Assembly: GCF_001073155.1 (NCBI RefSeq)
Contig: NZ_JVEE01000052.1
Span: 1 to 64,000 of the forward strand
DNA: 64,000 nt
Origin: Streptococcus parasanguinis
Lineage (GTDB): Bacteria; Bacillota; Bacilli; Lactobacillales; Streptococcaceae
Direction: 5' to 3'
Numbering within the stretch: the first letter of the stretch is position 1; every line of letters starts with the position of its first letter. This document shows positions 34,908 through 44,883 of this stretch, in pieces. The notes under the pieces were generated by a model. The model had not been told where the DNA came from and made no database searches. It saw only the letters and a program-made list of their open reading frames with translations. A program made the position numbers and the translations under genes.

Positions 34908-35890
34908 AAAAGACAAAGAAAAAAATGATGCTAGCCTTACTGGTATTGCTTTCGCTCATGGGTGGGATTTGGCTTTATGTACGTTTTTCAACTGAGAGTT
35001 ATTACAAGCAATTTCAGGATTATAGTGGAAAAGCGAAAATTGATGACTATGAGATGATTGCGGATGGTGCAGGTATTATCACTCACTGGAAATCAACTGA
35101 TCCTAAGGAAGATCGGTTGATGAGGGAATATGGGTCTTATTATTATTTTGATCCTATCAGAGTCGGTTCAAAGCATATTTTGCATATGAATGTGAAATTT
35201 AGAGAAAATTTTTACTATCGTACAACTCCTCCAGAAAAGGATGAATATTGGACTGTTAGTGTCTATAAGGTTAATGGAGAACGATTGAAAGAAGAGAAAG
35301 AGATTGATTTGTTTAAAGTTGTTGAACAATTTGATCCGGATTATATTCCTACAGAATTAGGCTCAGTGTATTCATGGAATGGACGTGAGTTAGTTTCCTT
35401 ACAAATTCGCAGTACCAAAGATAACTCAGTTCGAAAAATGATGTACTTGAATCTAGACACTCGTAAACTGGAAAGAAATGAGATCTTAGAGAATGATCAC
35501 CAAAGAAAACCGATTCCAGATTTCAATGTACCAATTGATCGTGAGAAGAGCAGTATTGAAGAATTGAATTTTTTTAAAAATTGGTTTTCGATTGATCCCA
35601 AGGATCTCTCAAAAACGCAATTTAAGAAATCTTCCAAGGCCTATCAACTCTTAAAACAAAAAGATACTAAAGTCATAGTAATAAAGCCCCAGAATAGTGC
35701 GGATCAATATGCAAAAAGTATTGCTGTATTTGAACTCTTTATGAAGAAAGGTGTGAATCTCTATCAAGATGTCACAATTCCAGCTGAGGTATCTAAAGAT
35801 GGACAAGTCCATACCACACAGACAAAAGAAGAATTTGATCAATATTACGATTTAGAAAAGGCAGGCAAAGCCTACCATGAGATTGATTGA
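34904..35890 (+). CDS. Membrane-anchored protein of unknown function, last of the array
   Basis: A 328-residue protein starting with GTG overlapping the previous stop (GTGA). One helix at residues 8-26 anchors a hydrophilic outer domain. The C-terminal part (FMKKGVNLYQDVTIPAEVS, KDGQVHTTQTKEEFDQYYD) parallels the end of the 31752 product. It is translationally coupled to the DUF443-family gene, implying shared function. No known domain recognised. Confidence 0.7.
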   Translation: MKKTKKKMMLALLVLLSLMGGIWLYVRFSTESYYKQFQDYSGKAKIDDYEMIADGAGIITHWKSTDPKEDRLMREYGSYYYFDPIRVGSKHILHMNVKFRENFYYRTTPPEKDEYWTVSVYKVNGERLKEEKEIDLFKVVEQFDPDYIPTELGSVYSWNGRELVSLQIRSTKDNSVRKMMYLNLDTRKLERNEILENDHQRKPIPDFNVPIDREKSSIEELNFFKNWFSIDPKDLSKTQFKKSSKAYQLLKQKDTKVIVIKPQNSADQYAKSIAVFELFMKKGVNLYQDVTIPAEVSKDGQVHTTQTKEEFDQYYDLEKAGKAYHEID

Positions 35891-35905
35891 AATAAGGAAC
35901 TACAA

Positions 35906-36487
35906 ATGACAAGAACGATGATCGAAGAACAAATCCAAGCTGCTAAGCAGTATGTTAAAACCTTATTTGCTGATCGAGCGGATGGCCATGATGTAGAGCA
36001 TACCCTCCGCGTCTATACCAATGCAATGAGAATCGCACAAGCAGAAGATCCATGTGATCTGGAGATAGTGGGTTTGTCAGCTCTTCTTCACGATGCTGAT
36101 GATGATAAATTGTTTCAGACAGAGAATAATGCGAATGCTCGCATGTTTCTAGAAGAGATCGGTATTCCTCAAGACCAAATCGACCAGATTTGTCGGGTTA
36201 TCAATGCTGTTTCTTTCAGCAAAAATCGTGGGAAGCATCCAGAAACCTTAGAAGGCAAGATTGTCCAGGATGCAGACCGCCTGGATGCGATAGGAGCTAT
36301 AGGAATTGCGCGAACATTTTCCTATGGTGGCCACAAAGGGAGGTCCCTCACTGATACCGTCCAACATTTCCATGACAAGTTGCTTCTCTTAAAAGATGAA
36401 ATGAACACGGAGACTGCCAAACAAATGGCAGAAAGTCGCCATCAATTTTTAATCATCTTTCTAAATGAACTAGAAAAGGAACTCTAA
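35906..36487 (+). CDS. HD-domain phosphohydrolase
   Basis: A 193-residue HD-superfamily protein (YedJ-like). Metal ligands appear as HDVEHTLRVY (His and the DVEH element) and the HD pair in ALLHDADDDK; a later Asp lies in VQDADRLDAIG. The substrate is not known; nucleotides are typical. It follows the array by 16 bases but is a widespread household gene. It ends at the right copy of the inverted repeat. Confidence 0.88.
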   Translation: MTRTMIEEQIQAAKQYVKTLFADRADGHDVEHTLRVYTNAMRIAQAEDPCDLEIVGLSALLHDADDDKLFQTENNANARMFLEEIGIPQDQIDQICRVINAVSFSKNRGKHPETLEGKIVQDADRLDAIGAIGIARTFSYGGHKGRSLTDTVQHFHDKLLLLKDEMNTETAKQMAESRHQFLIIFLNELEKEL

Positions 36488-36488
36488 C

Positions 36489-36670
36489 AAAAGAGGCTGG
36501 GACAAAAGTCCTAGCCTCTCAATTGTTTTTGGATTGTCGAGCAAGACGCAGTGGTTGAGTGGGCTCTACTACGCTGATTTCATCAGCTTTTACAGCCCTA
36601 CTCAACTGTGCGGAGGTGGGACAACGAAATCGAATTCTAACGAATTACCGATTTCTGTCCCAGCCTCTTT
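36489..36670. repeat. 180-bp element, right copy
   Basis: Reverse complement of 29902-30085 with about three differences. It again lies between convergent genes and starts with the GAGGCTGGGAC-AAAA-GTCCTAGCCTC hairpin. With the left copy it brackets a 6.4-kb segment. Confidence 0.9.
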
Positions 36671-36672
36671 CT

Positions 36673-37551
36673 TTATTCTTGGATCATGGCTAGGAGGTCC
36701 TCTCCTGTAGTGGTTGGAAGGATCCGGACTCGTTTGAGGGAATAGAGTCCATCAGCGGAGCTGGCGAGTCCATTTTTAGTGGTGAGGCCTAATTTGTAGT
36801 CAGCTTTCTTGGCTTGGTCGATCGTGACCTGGCTGTAGCGACCGGATGGGTAGACGATAACGCTGGTATTTTGGTCCAGCACCTTATCCAGCAGGCGTTT
36901 AGAAGCGACTAGCTCATTCTTTTGGGTCTCAAGACTGGAATTGGCTAGGTCTGGATGATTGACCGTATGGCTTTCAAAGGTCAAGCCAGCACTTTTCATC
37001 TCTTTGATTTGGTCAAAGGTCAGGACATTTTCTTTTTCCTTTTGGGTAAAGTCCGTGATGATATTGTTAGTGGCGGTCATCTTGTACTTCTTAAGAAGCG
37101 GATAGACGATGGTATAGAAATCCTCGACGCCATCATCAAACGTGAGCCAGACAAATTTCTTTCCTTTTGGGACTTCATTTTTAGCGAGGATGCGATAGGC
37201 TTCCTCAGGTGTCAGGGTGTAGTAACCCGCTTTTTTCAGAGCCTTTAGTTGGCTTTCAAAGGTTTCTGGATCGACGATCAAATTAGCATTGGCAGCTTCA
37301 GACTCGGCCATATTGTGCACGGAGTGGTACATGAGGATGGGCAGTTTGACCGGCTTTTTCACACGAGTCCACTCGATAGAGGAACTGTGTTCATCTAGCG
37401 AGCGCGTCATGGCAGTGCCACTGGTATTCCCGCCACTCGCCTGAGTGATCCGCTTGATCAGAAGAAAGCTACAAATAAAGATACAGACCAAGAGGAGTGC
37501 ATTGATTCCAAGTAGGACTTTGATTTTTTTAGGTACTCTTCGTTTACTCAT
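36673..37551 (-). CDS. Polysaccharide deacetylase (CE4)
   Basis: A 292-residue protein with a basic start, an N-terminal helix (about 12-34) and an outer NodB/CE4 domain. Visible motifs are LMYHSVH, WLTFDDGVEDFY (catalytic Asp pair), FESHTVNHPDL (metal histidines) and VIVYPSGRYS. It probably deacetylates a cell-wall or surface glycan. ATG 37551 (MSKRR) is chosen; the longer frame would start with a TTG inside the likely TACAAT -10 box. Confidence 0.88.
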   Translation of the reverse strand: MSKRRVPKKIKVLLGINALLLVCIFICSFLLIKRITQASGGNTSGTAMTRSLDEHSSSIEWTRVKKPVKLPILMYHSVHNMAESEAANANLIVDPETFESQLKALKKAGYYTLTPEEAYRILAKNEVPKGKKFVWLTFDDGVEDFYTIVYPLLKKYKMTATNNIITDFTQKEKENVLTFDQIKEMKSAGLTFESHTVNHPDLANSSLETQKNELVASKRLLDKVLDQNTSVIVYPSGRYSQVTIDQAKKADYKLGLTTKNGLASSADGLYSLKRVRILPTTTGEDLLAMIQE

Positions 37552-37726
37552 AGTGTCACCGTTTTCATCATTTTCTCTATTGTACCACAAATTCTATGTT
37601 CTTTTCCAGAACTTGCTACAGGCAGATCCTGTCATGAAAATTCAGAATTTTTAAGGCAATTGGCTGTCAAACGCTCAAGTTTTTGTTATAATGGAGCTAC
37701 TATAGAAAATTCAAGGAGTCAATAGG

Positions 37727-39013
37727 ATGTCTGTTAAGATTGCCTTACTAGGATTTGGTACTGTTGCAAGTGGCGTACCATTTTTATTAAAAGAAAACCA
37801 TGAAAAAATCACCCAGGCAGCTCAAGATGAAATCGAGATCGCTAAGGTCTTGGTTCGAGATGATGCTGAAAAGGAAAGCTTGCAAGCGGCTGGTCACAAC
37901 TACAACTTTGTGACCAATGTCGATGAGATCATTGAAGACAAGGACATTGCCATCGTGGTCGAGTTGATGGGTCGTATCGAGCCAGCGAAAACCTTTATCA
38001 CCCGTGCGCTGGAAGCAGGCAAGCACGTAGTTTCTGCTAACAAAGACCTTCTTGCCGTTCATGGAAGCGAGTTGCTAGAGATTGCTCAAAAACACAAAGT
38101 GGCCCTTTATTACGAAGCTGCCGTAGCTGGTGGGATCCCAATCCTTCGGACCTTGGTGAATTCTTTGGCCTCAGACAAGGTGACCAAAGTGCTCGGTGTG
38201 GTCAATGGAACCTCTAACTTCATGATGACTAAAATGGTCGAAGAAGGCTGGACTTATGAGGATGCTTTAGCAGAAGCGCAACGTCTTGGTTACGCTGAAA
38301 GTGATCCAACCAACGACGTTGAAGGAATCGATGCTGCCTACAAGATGGTGATCTTGAGCCAGTTCGCTTTTGGAATGAATATCCAATTTGACCAAGTAGG
38401 TCACAAAGGAATCAGCCAGATCACTCCTCAGGATGTATCGGTTGCTCAAAGCCTTGGCTATGTTATCAAGCTGGTCGGATCTATCGTTGAAACAGAGTCA
38501 GGGATCGCAGCAGAAGTGACACCAACCTTCCTTCCAAAACAACATCCACTCGCAGGAGTGAATGATGTCATGAATGCGGTCTATGTGGAATCCATCGGTA
38601 TTGGTGAGTCTATGTACTACGGACCAGGTGCTGGTCAAAAACCAACTGCGACAAGTGTCGTAGCCGACCTCGTTCGCATTGTCCGTCGACTAAAAGAAGG
38701 AACAATCGGTAAAGCCTTCAATGAATACAGTCGCCCTCTTCAATTGGCTAAGCCAGAAGACGTGAAGAACAATTATTACTTCTCAATCAAAGCACCAGAT
38801 GCGACTGGTCAAATCTTGCGTCTTGCGGAAATCTTTAATGCAGAAGGAGCTTCCTTCAAGCAAATCCTCCAAGAAGACTCAGATGGTCAATATGCAAGTG
38901 TGGTGATCATTACCCACCAAGTCAACCAAACACAATTCAAGAACCTGGTTGAAAAACTGGATTCAGAGGCGAATTTCGAACTCTTGAATACCTTTAAGGT
39001 CTTGGGAGAATAA
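37727..39013 (+). CDS. hom: Homoserine dehydrogenase
   Basis: A 428-residue enzyme reducing aspartate semialdehyde to homoserine for threonine and methionine synthesis. The N-terminal NAD(P) fold ([13 protein letters not shown]), the [16 protein letters not shown] block, [11 protein letters not shown] and a C-terminal ACT domain from about 350 are visible. CAAGGAG precedes the ATG; a TATAAT box lies near 37690. thrB follows by 2 bp. Confidence 0.96.
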   Translation: MSVKIALLGFGTVASGVPFLLKENHEKITQAAQDEIEIAKVLVRDDAEKESLQAAGHNYNFVTNVDEIIEDKDIAIVVELMGRIEPAKTFITRALEAGKHVVSANKDLLAVHGSELLEIAQKHKVALYYEAAVAGGIPILRTLVNSLASDKVTKVLGVVNGTSNFMMTKMVEEGWTYEDALAEAQRLGYAESDPTNDVEGIDAAYKMVILSQFAFGMNIQFDQVGHKGISQITPQDVSVAQSLGYVIKLVGSIVETESGIAAEVTPTFLPKQHPLAGVNDVMNAVYVESIGIGESMYYGPGAGQKPTATSVVADLVRIVRRLKEGTIGKAFNEYSRPLQLAKPEDVKNNYYFSIKAPDATGQILRLAEIFNAEGASFKQILQEDSDGQYASVVIITHQVNQTQFKNLVEKLDSEANFELLNTFKVLGE

Positions 39014-39015
39014 GC

Positions 39016-39882
39016 ATGAAAATTATTGTTCCAGCAACCAGTGCCAATGTAGGGCCAGGTTTTGATTCTGTTGGAATTGCCGTGACTCGCTATTTGACCA
39101 TTGAAGTCCTTGAACCAACTGATACTTGGTTCATTGAGCATGATCTAGGAGCAGGGATTCCGACAGATGAGAAAAACCTTTTGCTCTCAACAGCCCTTTC
39201 TATCTCAACTGATATGCAGCCCCATCGAATCAAGATGACCAGTCAAGTGCCTTTGGCGCGTGGTCTTGGATCTTCAAGCTCGGTCATTGTCGCAGGGATT
39301 GAATTGGCCAACCAATTAGCCAACCTCCAGCTATCAGACGCTGAGAAATTACGCATCGCGACCGAGATCGAAGGTCATCCGGATAATGTAGCTCCAGCTA
39401 TCTTTGGGAATATGGTCATCGCGAGCTACATCGGTGAAGATGTCCAATATGTCACGGCTGACTTTCCAAGCTGTGACCTTGTGGCCATTGTACCGAGCTA
39501 CCAATTGAAGACCAGTGATAGTCGGAATGTCCTACCGAAAGAATGGTCTTATAAGGAAGCTGTTGCAGCTAGTAGCGTAGCCAATGTCGCTATCGCAGCT
39601 CTCCTCAAGGGAGATTTGCTGACGGCTGGTCGCTCCATCGAGTCAGATCATTTCCACGAGCGCTACCGTCAATCTCTTGTCAAAGAGTTCCCTCAGGTCA
39701 AAGAAGTCGCACATGCGCATGGGGCTTATGCTACCTATCTGTCAGGAGCAGGCCCAACGATCATGAACCTCTTAGCGCCAGAGCATACAGCAGCCTTTGT
39801 CGCAGCTCTCGAAGAACTCGGGCTAGATGGTCAGATTTTCCAACTTAAAATCGACACATTTGGCGTTCGTGTTGAGAAATAA
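39016..39882 (+). CDS. thrB: Homoserine kinase
   Basis: A 288-residue GHMP kinase that phosphorylates homoserine. Motifs: [12 protein letters not shown] at the start, the ATP loop [11 protein letters not shown] near residue 80, and GAGPTIMNL in the last third. The gene is tightly coupled to hom. Confidence 0.96.
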   Translation: MKIIVPATSANVGPGFDSVGIAVTRYLTIEVLEPTDTWFIEHDLGAGIPTDEKNLLLSTALSISTDMQPHRIKMTSQVPLARGLGSSSSVIVAGIELANQLANLQLSDAEKLRIATEIEGHPDNVAPAIFGNMVIASYIGEDVQYVTADFPSCDLVAIVPSYQLKTSDSRNVLPKEWSYKEAVAASSVANVAIAALLKGDLLTAGRSIESDHFHERYRQSLVKEFPQVKEVAHAHGAYATYLSGAGPTIMNLLAPEHTAAFVAALEELGLDGQIFQLKIDTFGVRVEK

Positions 39883-40007
39883 ACCTCAATGTAACACAAA
39901 TGAAAGAAGGATGTATACAAATGTATATGTCCTTTTTGCTTCTCCTATGGTAGAATGGGAATTGTATGGGGAAAAGCTCAAGCTTTCCCGAAAGTTTAGG
40001 GGGAAAC

Positions 40008-40946
40008 ATGAAACCAGAATATTTATATAGTATTGCTACCGATCTTGGTCTACAATTTGATGGCGAAGCCCGTGTGATGTATGGAGAGCGTGAAGGCTTC
40101 TTGTTGGTCATTGAAGGCGCTCAAACCAAGAATGTATTTACCATTTCACTCAGTGTGAAACAAGGTTCCGAAGGAGACTTAATCGAAGATAGCGAGATTC
40201 TTTGGAATGAACTAAAAGAACAATCAAAAGCCATTAATGCTATCTCTTCTGATGGTTACTTGACCTCGATCGTTGTCAAAGGTGGAATGACCAAAGGGAA
40301 GGCTGTCGAAACCTTATGGACAGCTATCCAAGATATTGTTGATTTCTTGCTCAACCACCAATTTGTGCAAGTGAATGTGGAAACGGGTGAGGAAGGACCA
40401 ATCGGTCTGTATCAAATTGGAGATGCGATCTTTTTAATCGACGATGCAACCTTTAGAGCTTACCAAGCCGAAGTGCAAGATACGGTGGAGGCTTATGAAG
40501 CGCGGGAAGAAAACTTCCTTTTAGGGATTGTAGGGGCTGTGATCGGTGTAATCATCGGTGGAGCAGTTGCCCTCTTAGTAGCGCGTCTTGGCTATGTATC
40601 TGTTTTAGCAGGGGCTGCCCTCGGTTATTGTACTATCAAAGGTTATGAGATCCTTGGTAAGAAATTGACTAAAAAAGGTGTGGTAGTTTCAGCTATTTTG
40701 ATGGTCTTGACGGTCTTTTTGGTCAACCAATTAGATTATACTTTGGCGCTCATGAATGAACTGGATTTGCCATTTGGTATGACCTGGACGCTTCTCAATG
40801 AAGCGACATTCTCAGGGGATGTCCCAGATAAATTTTACTTGAATCTAGGATTGTTAGCTGTCTTCACTCTTGGTGGTGCTTGGATTTCGGTCAAATCAGC
40901 TCTAGATGGACAAAAGAATCGTGCCATTGCTCGTAAAATTGCATAA
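40008..40946 (+). CDS. Membrane protein of unknown function (312 aa)
   Basis: A soluble-looking N-terminal half (about 175 residues) is followed by a glycine-rich double helix segment (LLGIVGAVIGVIIGGAVALLVA) and two more helices. No known domain recognised. ATG 40008 has AGGGGGA as ribosome site; an upstream in-frame start at 39966 lies within a GGGAAA...TTTCCC dyad and is rejected. Monocistronic, ending in a hairpin. It may sense or bind something through the N-terminal domain, but this is conjecture. Confidence 0.75.
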   Translation: MKPEYLYSIATDLGLQFDGEARVMYGEREGFLLVIEGAQTKNVFTISLSVKQGSEGDLIEDSEILWNELKEQSKAINAISSDGYLTSIVVKGGMTKGKAVETLWTAIQDIVDFLLNHQFVQVNVETGEEGPIGLYQIGDAIFLIDDATFRAYQAEVQDTVEAYEAREENFLLGIVGAVIGVIIGGAVALLVARLGYVSVLAGAALGYCTIKGYEILGKKLTKKGVVVSAILMVLTVFLVNQLDYTLALMNELDLPFGMTWTLLNEATFSGDVPDKFYLNLGLLAVFTLGGAWISVKSALDGQKNRAIARKIA

Positions 40947-40956
40947 TGAATGATAA

Positions 40957-40992
40957 AAGGAAGGCCTGAATATTATAGGTCTTCTTTTGTTT
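40957..40992 (+). terminator. Terminator
   Basis: AGGAAGGCCT and AGGTCTTCTT arms around an AT loop, then T run. It ends the 40008 gene. Confidence 0.7.
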
Positions 40993-41064
40993 TTTAGGGT
41001 CGAAAAATAGTCAAAAATTTGGTATAATAGTTTGTATTTTTATAGAGAGAGAACAGACAGAAAG

Positions 41065-41961
41065 ATGAATGAAAAAATGAATCAAATTCTTGAAGGGATT
41101 GATATCCGTTTTCAAGAACCTTTAAAACATTATACCTTCACAAAGGTAGGTGGGAATGCAGAATTTTTAGCCTTTCCTCGTAACCAATATGAATTAAAAC
41201 GCATCGTCCAATTTGCCAACCAAGAGCAAATCCCATGGATGGTCCTGGGCAATGCGTCCAATATCATTGTCCGCGATGGGGGCATTCCGGGATTTGTCAT
41301 TATGTTTGATCGCTTGCGTGACATCAGTGTGGATGGTTATGTGGTCGAAGCAGAAGCAGGGGCTAAACTCATCGACACCACCCATGTGGCCTTGCACCAT
41401 AGTTTGAAAGGCTTCGAGTTTGCTAGTGGCATTCCAGGCAGTGTTGGTGGTGCTGTCTTTATGAATGCGGGAGCCTACGGAGGAGAGATTGCTCATGTCC
41501 TTGTATCCTGTAAGGTCTTGACCAAAGACGGGGAAATCGAAACTCTGTCAGCGAGTGAACTAGCTTTTGGCTACCGTCATTCTAAGATTCAAGAGACAGG
41601 TGCTGTTGTCATCTCTGCCAAATTTGCTTTGTCACCAGGCAATCACGAGGCGATCAAGCAGGAGATGGATCGGTTGACCCATCTTCGTCAGTTGAAACAA
41701 CCCCTTGAATACCCTTCTTGTGGATCCGTCTTTAAGCGTCCTGTCGGCCATTTTGCAGGTCAATTGATCAGCGAAGCAGGGCTGAAAGGCTATCGAATCG
41801 GTGGTGTGGAAGTGTCTGAAAAGCATGCCGGCTTTATGGTCAATGTCGATAATGGAACAGCTAAGGACTACGAAGACCTGATCGCCCATGTCATTGAGGC
41901 AGTAGAAGCTCACTCAGGTGTCCGTTTAGAACCAGAAGTTCGCATTATCGGCCAAGCCTAA
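41065..41961 (+). CDS. murB: UDP-N-acetylenolpyruvoylglucosamine reductase
   Basis: A 298-residue flavoenzyme of peptidoglycan synthesis. FAD-binding features: [29 protein letters not shown] and [18 protein letters not shown]. Catalytic serine region [11 protein letters not shown] and late Glu in LEPEVRIIG are present. ATG 41065 (MNEK) is used; the longer TTG-started frame includes the promoter region. The murB-potABCD order is typical of streptococci. Confidence 0.95.
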   Translation: MNEKMNQILEGIDIRFQEPLKHYTFTKVGGNAEFLAFPRNQYELKRIVQFANQEQIPWMVLGNASNIIVRDGGIPGFVIMFDRLRDISVDGYVVEAEAGAKLIDTTHVALHHSLKGFEFASGIPGSVGGAVFMNAGAYGGEIAHVLVSCKVLTKDGEIETLSASELAFGYRHSKIQETGAVVISAKFALSPGNHEAIKQEMDRLTHLRQLKQPLEYPSCGSVFKRPVGHFAGQLISEAGLKGYRIGGVEVSEKHAGFMVNVDNGTAKDYEDLIAHVIEAVEAHSGVRLEPEVRIIGQA

Positions 41962-42168
41962 GAGCTTAAGTATTGAAGAACAATTGAAAGTGAAGCATCG
42001 ATAGCATCAGTCGGAGAGGGGGTGAGTGCCTATCGATACCGTAAATAGGTGGGGCAGTCTAGTAAGTCCCCGAGAGGTATTGGTGGTCTGACAGGTCTTC
42101 CTGTCAGCCGCTGCATTTTCGTTTGAAAAGCAGTTTGCTAATCGCAGTAAAGAAGGAATTTATGTGAA
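41962..42168 (+). ncRNA. Structured leader before potA
   Basis: A 207-bp gap inside a usually compact operon, unusually GC-rich. It contains CTGACAGG-TCTT-CCTGTCAG (42087-42109) and further complementary pieces (ATCGATAG...CTATCGAT; GGGGCAGTC...). There is no T run, so it is not a simple terminator. It could be an RNA control element for polyamine uptake, but it matches no leader I can name. Confidence 0.4.
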
Positions 42169-43326
42169 TTGAAAAAACCAATTATTGAGTTTAAAAATGT
42201 TTCAAAGGTCTTTGAAGATAGTGGAACCGTTGTCCTAAAGGATATCAATTTTGAGTTGGAAGAAGGGAAGTTCTATACCCTGCTCGGTGCATCTGGATCA
42301 GGAAAATCGACCATCCTTAATATCATTGCCGGTCTTTTGGATGCGACGACTGGAGATGTCTATCTTGATGGGGAACGGATCAATGATGTCCCTACCAACA
42401 AAAGGGATGTCCACACCGTCTTTCAGTCCTATGCCCTGTTTCCACATATGACGGTCTTTGAAAATGTGGCTTTTCCCCTTCGTTTGAAAAAGGTGGACAA
42501 GGCTGAGATCGAACGTCGGGTTTCAGAAGTATTGAAAATGGTCCAGTTAGCGGGATTTGAAAAACGTTCGATCCAAAAATTATCTGGTGGTCAACGCCAG
42601 CGGGTAGCGATTGCACGGGCTATTATCAATGAACCACGAGTGGTCCTTTTAGATGAGCCTTTGTCTGCACTTGACTTGAAACTTCGGACAGACATGCAGT
42701 ATGAGTTGCGAGAATTGCAACAACGCTTGGGGATTACCTTTGTCTTTGTTACCCACGACCAAGAAGAAGCCCTTGCCATGAGTGACTGGATCTTTGTCAT
42801 GAATGAAGGGGAGATCGTCCAATCTGGTACACCAGTAGATATCTATGATGAACCGATCAACCACTTTGTAGCTACCTTTATCGGGGAGTCCAACATTCTA
42901 GATGGTCGCATGATCGAGGACTACTTGGTTGAGTTCAATGGCAAACGCTTTGAAGCCGTCGATGGGGGAATGCGTCCAAATGAACCAGTTGAAGTCGTCA
43001 TTCGTCCTGAAGACTTGCAAATCACTCTTCCTGAAGAAGGCAAGCTCCAAGTGAAGGTGGACACCCAGCTCTTCCGTGGTGTGCATTATGAGATCATCGC
43101 CTATGATGATTTGGGAAATGAGTGGATGATTCACTCCACTCGTAAGGCCATCGTGGGAGAAGTCATCGGGCTAGACTTTGAACCAGAAGATATCCACGTT
43201 ATGCGTCTCAACGAAACCGAAGAAGAATTTGATGCGCGGATCGAAGAGTACGTTGAAGTGGAAGAGCAAGAAGCTGGTTTGATTAATGCCATTGAGGAGG
43301 AAAGAGATGAAGAAAACAACCTCTAA
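42169..43326 (+). CDS. potA: Spermidine/putrescine ABC transporter ATPase
   Basis: A 385-residue ATPase powering polyamine import. Walker [12 protein letters not shown] loop [12 protein letters not shown], signature [14 protein letters not shown], Walker B VVLLDEP and H-loop FVTHDQEEA; a TOBE domain makes up the last third. It starts with TTG at 42169, with AAGGAA about 10 bases before. It overlaps potB by 20 bases. Confidence 0.95.
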   Translation: MKKPIIEFKNVSKVFEDSGTVVLKDINFELEEGKFYTLLGASGSGKSTILNIIAGLLDATTGDVYLDGERINDVPTNKRDVHTVFQSYALFPHMTVFENVAFPLRLKKVDKAEIERRVSEVLKMVQLAGFEKRSIQKLSGGQRQRVAIARAIINEPRVVLLDEPLSALDLKLRTDMQYELRELQQRLGITFVFVTHDQEEALAMSDWIFVMNEGEIVQSGTPVDIYDEPINHFVATFIGESNILDGRMIEDYLVEFNGKRFEAVDGGMRPNEPVEVVIRPEDLQITLPEEGKLQVKVDTQLFRGVHYEIIAYDDLGNEWMIHSTRKAIVGEVIGLDFEPEDIHVMRLNETEEEFDARIEEYVEVEEQEAGLINAIEEERDEENNL

Positions 43327-44113
43327 TCTATTTATCCTCCCCTATTTCTTGTGGATTTTTCTCTTTGTCTTGGCTCCTGTAGTCATGATCATCTTTCAAT
43401 CCTTTTTTAACGTTGAAGGGCAGTTTTCACTTGAAAACTACAAAGAGTTCTTTACTTCGCAAAATCTGACCTATTTAAAGATGAGCTTTAATTCGGTTCT
43501 TTATGCCGGAATTGTCACCCTGGTGACGCTCTTGATCTCCTATCCAACTGCTTACTTTTTGACGCTGCTTAAACACCGGCAGTTGTGGTTAATGTTGATC
43601 GTCTTGCCAACCTGGGTTAATCTCTTGCTCAAGGCCTATGCCTTTATCGGTATCTTTGGTCAAAACGGCTCCATCAATAGCTTTTTAAGCTTTCTCGGAG
43701 TCGCTCCCCAGCAGATCCTCTTTACCGATTTCTCCTTTATCTTTGTAGCTAGCTACATCGAGTTGCCTTTTATGATTTTGCCGATCTTTAATGTCTTAGA
43801 TGACTTAGATCCAAACTTGATTAATGCCAGCTATGATTTGGGAGCCAATCGTTGGGATACCTTCCGTCATGTGGTCTTCCCCTTGTCCATGAATGGAGTC
43901 CGATCAGGTGTGCAGTCTGTCTTTATTCCTAGTCTCAGCCTCTTCATGTTGACACGGATGATCGGTGGAAACCGGGTCATTACTTTAGGGACTGCGATTG
44001 AACAGCACTTCTTGACAACACAAAACTGGGGAATGGGTTCTACCATCGGAGTTGTTCTGATCCTTGCTATGCTCTTTACCATGTGGGCAACGAGAGAAAG
44101 GAGAGAACGATGA
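43307..44113 (+). CDS. potB: Spermidine/putrescine permease
   Basis: A 268-residue permease with six helices and the EAA-type coupling loop ([21 protein letters not shown]). GAGGAAAG precedes ATG 43307, which lies within the potA end. Forms the membrane channel with PotC. Confidence 0.94.
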   Translation: MKKTTSNLFILPYFLWIFLFVLAPVVMIIFQSFFNVEGQFSLENYKEFFTSQNLTYLKMSFNSVLYAGIVTLVTLLISYPTAYFLTLLKHRQLWLMLIVLPTWVNLLLKAYAFIGIFGQNGSINSFLSFLGVAPQQILFTDFSFIFVASYIELPFMILPIFNVLDDLDPNLINASYDLGANRWDTFRHVVFPLSMNGVRSGVQSVFIPSLSLFMLTRMIGGNRVITLGTAIEQHFLTTQNWGMGSTIGVVLILAMLFTMWATRERRER

Positions 44114-44883
44114 AAAAAGTATCTCATTTCTATCTAGGTTTCGTCTTTCTGATTCTCTATCTTCCCATCTTCTATTTGATCTTTTATGCCTTCAATAAAG
44201 GGGGAGATATGAATGCCTTCACAGGCTTCACGCTTGAGCATTTCAATGAATTGTTCGCAGATAGTCGCCTGATGCTGATCTTATCAGAGACCTTCCTCTT
44301 GGCCTTCTTGTCAGCCTTGATTGCGACAGTGATTGGAACCTTTGGAGCCATTTATATTTATCAATCGAAGAAGAAGTTAGAAGGTCCTTTGCTCTCCATC
44401 AACAACATTCTCATGGTAGCGCCAGATGTTATGATCGGGGCCAGCTTCTTGATTCTCTTTACGACGGTGAAGTACCAGCTAGGCTTCTTATCGGTTCTGG
44501 CTAGCCACGTGGCCTTCTCGATTCCCATTGTGGTCTTGATGGTCTTGCCTCGTCTCAAGGAAATGAACCGGGATATGGTCAATGCAGCCTATGACTTGGG
44601 AGCTACCCAAGTGCAAATGCTCAAAGAGATCATGTTGCCGTATCTGACACCAGCCATTATTGCTGGCTACTTTATGGCCTTTACCTATTCGCTTGATGAC
44701 TTTGCCGTGACCTTCTTTGTAACCGGAAATGGCTTTACAACCTTGTCTGTAGAGATCTACTCACGTGCGCGTCAAGGAATTTCCCTCAGTATCAATGCCT
44801 TGTCCGCCCTTGTCTTTCTCTTTAGTGTGCTCTTGGTCATCGGGTATTACTTTATTACCCGTGAAAAGGAGGAAGCAGCATGA
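44110..44883 (+). CDS. potC: Spermidine/putrescine permease
   Basis: A 257-residue six-helix permease with coupling loop VNAAYDLGATQVQMLKEIMLP. Its ATG overlaps the potB stop (ATGA), and potD begins the same way at its own end, so the four genes are translationally coupled. Confidence 0.94.
   Translation: MKKVSHFYLGFVFLILYLPIFYLIFYAFNKGGDMNAFTGFTLEHFNELFADSRLMLILSETFLLAFLSALIATVIGTFGAIYIYQSKKKLEGPLLSINNILMVAPDVMIGASFLILFTTVKYQLGFLSVLASHVAFSIPIVVLMVLPRLKEMNRDMVNAAYDLGATQVQMLKEIMLPYLTPAIIAGYFMAFTYSLDDFAVTFFVTGNGFTTLSVEIYSRARQGISLSINALSALVFLFSVLLVIGYYFITREKEEAA

Noticed and set aside
37591-37726. T-box or other amino-acid leader before hom
   Set aside because: The gap is short, with an ordinary promoter and no T-box sequence or terminator pair.
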